Part shown: in pieces, positions 63,636-64,000 of the stretch
How positions within the stretch are numbered: the stretch's first letter is position 1
How the letters are laid out: each line of letters begins with the position of its first letter
Assembly (NCBI RefSeq): GCF_000974445.1
Contig: NZ_BBOJ01000030.1
Coordinates: 41,320-105,319, forward strand
Length of the DNA stretch: 64,000 bases
Origin: Lentzea aerocolonigenes
Lineage (GTDB): Bacteria > Actinomycetota > Actinomycetes > Mycobacteriales > Pseudonocardiaceae
Direction of reading: 5' to 3'
Translations under genes and position numbers: made by a program
Notes under the pieces: model-generated
Databases searched by the model: none
What the model was told of the DNA's origin: nothing
Seen by the model: the letters and a program-made list of their open reading frames with translations, nothing else

Positions 63636-64000
63636 GTGAATACCCGTGAACCGGACGAGCTGACCCTGTTGAGGGCGGAGCGCCGGGTACTGGAGATCCA
63701 GGCCAAGTTGCACCGTTGGGCGGCCGAGGAACCTGGTCGCCGGTTCGATGATCTGTTCAATCTCGTGGTCGATCCCGCGTTCGTGCTGGTGGCGTGGGAA
63801 AGGGTGCGCGGCAACAAAGGCGCACGCACCGCTGGTGCGGACGGAGTGACCGTCGCCTGCATCCGTGACGGTCAGGGAGTCGAGGTGTTCCTCGACGCGC
63901 TGCGGTCGCAGGTGAAGGGCGGCGGTTTCCGTCCGGTTGCGGTGCGGGAGCGGATGATTCCCAAGCCCGGTGGCAGGTTGCGCCGGTTGGGCATCCCGAC
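63636..64000 (+). CDS. ltrA: Group II intron reverse transcriptase/maturase (partial, N-terminus)
   Basis: 121 codons to the window end. GTG 63636 has ggagg 6 nt upstream. The N-terminal RT-0/RT-1 region is clear: FNLVVDPAFVLVAWERVRGN, KGARTAGADGVTV, and the RT-1 signature FRPVAVRERMIPKPGGRLRR followed by LGIPT. The protein helps the intron splice and copies it into new sites. The YADD catalytic motif, maturase domain and any endonuclease domain lie beyond the window. Confidence 0.93.
   Translation, partial: MNTREPDELTLLRAERRVLEIQAKLHRWAAEEPGRRFDDLFNLVVDPAFVLVAWERVRGNKGARTAGADGVTVACIRDGQGVEVFLDALRSQVKGGGFRPVAVRERMIPKPGGRLRRLGIP

Larger units (their letters stand above)
63028..64000 (+). mobile_element. 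Group II intron, 5' part, with reverse transcriptase (runs off the window)
   Basis: The intron starts at GTGCGCC (63028), the usual 5' splice-site form. The 608 bp before the reverse transcriptase form the start of the ribozyme, rich in pairings. The boundary is supported by exon bases cacgaa (63022-63027, IBS1) and the loop ttcgtg (63311-63316, EBS1), a perfect 6-bp complement. It lies in the same direction as the interrupted gene, so splicing could restore it. The 3' end is outside the window. Confidence 0.9.

Overview
The window is high-GC actinobacterial DNA. GTG starts are common and genes in operons often overlap by 4 bp (ATGA or GTGA). The core gene order is priA, metK, coaBC, rpoZ, gmk, mihF, pyrF, carB, carA, pyrC, pyrB, pyrR, bldD, nusB, efp, pepQ, aroQ, aroB, aroK, aroC, aroE, mltG, ruvX, alaS, which is the block known from Streptomyces and mycobacteria. 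Protein style, BldD, mycothiol-type DinB proteins and SARP regulators suggest a Pseudonocardiaceae-type actinomycete (Lentzea, Saccharothrix or a relative); the genus is inferred, not proven.

Layout. 1-2.7 kb: the end of an unrecognised gene and priA, whose protein carries a long Pro/Ala/Ser-rich insert. 2.7-13 kb: an accessory block between priA and metK with a Tat-exported phospholipase C, a secreted subtilisin, two secreted RTX-repeat proteins and two large SARP/STAND regulators of opposite domain order. 13.1-16.8 kb: mihF-gmk-rpoZ-coaBC and metK. 17.1-25.7 kb: a complete pyrimidine operon (pyrR-pyrB-pyrC-small membrane protein-carA-carB-pyrF) with a PyrR-type RNA element over the pyrR ribosome binding site and a tandem duplication at the carB/pyrF junction. 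25.9 kb: bldD with a c-di-GMP signature and an upstream palindrome. 26.6-28.8 kb: a SigJ-like sigma factor, an HD hydrolase and a DHFR-like reductase. 28.9-36.2 kb: nusB-efp-pepQ and the shikimate operon.

36.3-39.4 kb: a GlcNAc/glucose-type phosphotransferase locus split into two divergent arms around a DasR-type operator, with the GntR regulator, EIIC and HPr on one arm and EIIB and EIIA on the other. 39.1-42.9 kb: a PAP2 phosphatase whose reading frame runs antisense through ptsH, then a response regulator, a sensor kinase with 54-bp tandem repeats inside its ATP-binding domain, and a GerMN-like lipoprotein. 43.2-49.1 kb: aroE, mltG, ruvX, alaS and two small envelope proteins. 49.2-53.5 kb: mycothiol-type DinB proteins, an iron-box-controlled siderophore acyltransferase, RidA, RarA and a uridine-kinase-like protein.

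53.5-57.5 kb: a signalling cluster that joins CheB, a STAS-HATPase fusion, CheR-PAS (frameshifted in this sequence) and a separate STAS protein, with no flagellar or receptor genes in view. 57.6-62.4 kb: a MoxR/DUF58/DUF4129/DUF4350 membrane operon. 62.5-64.0 kb: a helix-turn-helix/DUF5753 regulator interrupted in the sense direction by a group II intron. The intron boundary is supported by a 6-nt IBS1/EBS1 match, and its reverse transcriptase runs off the window end.
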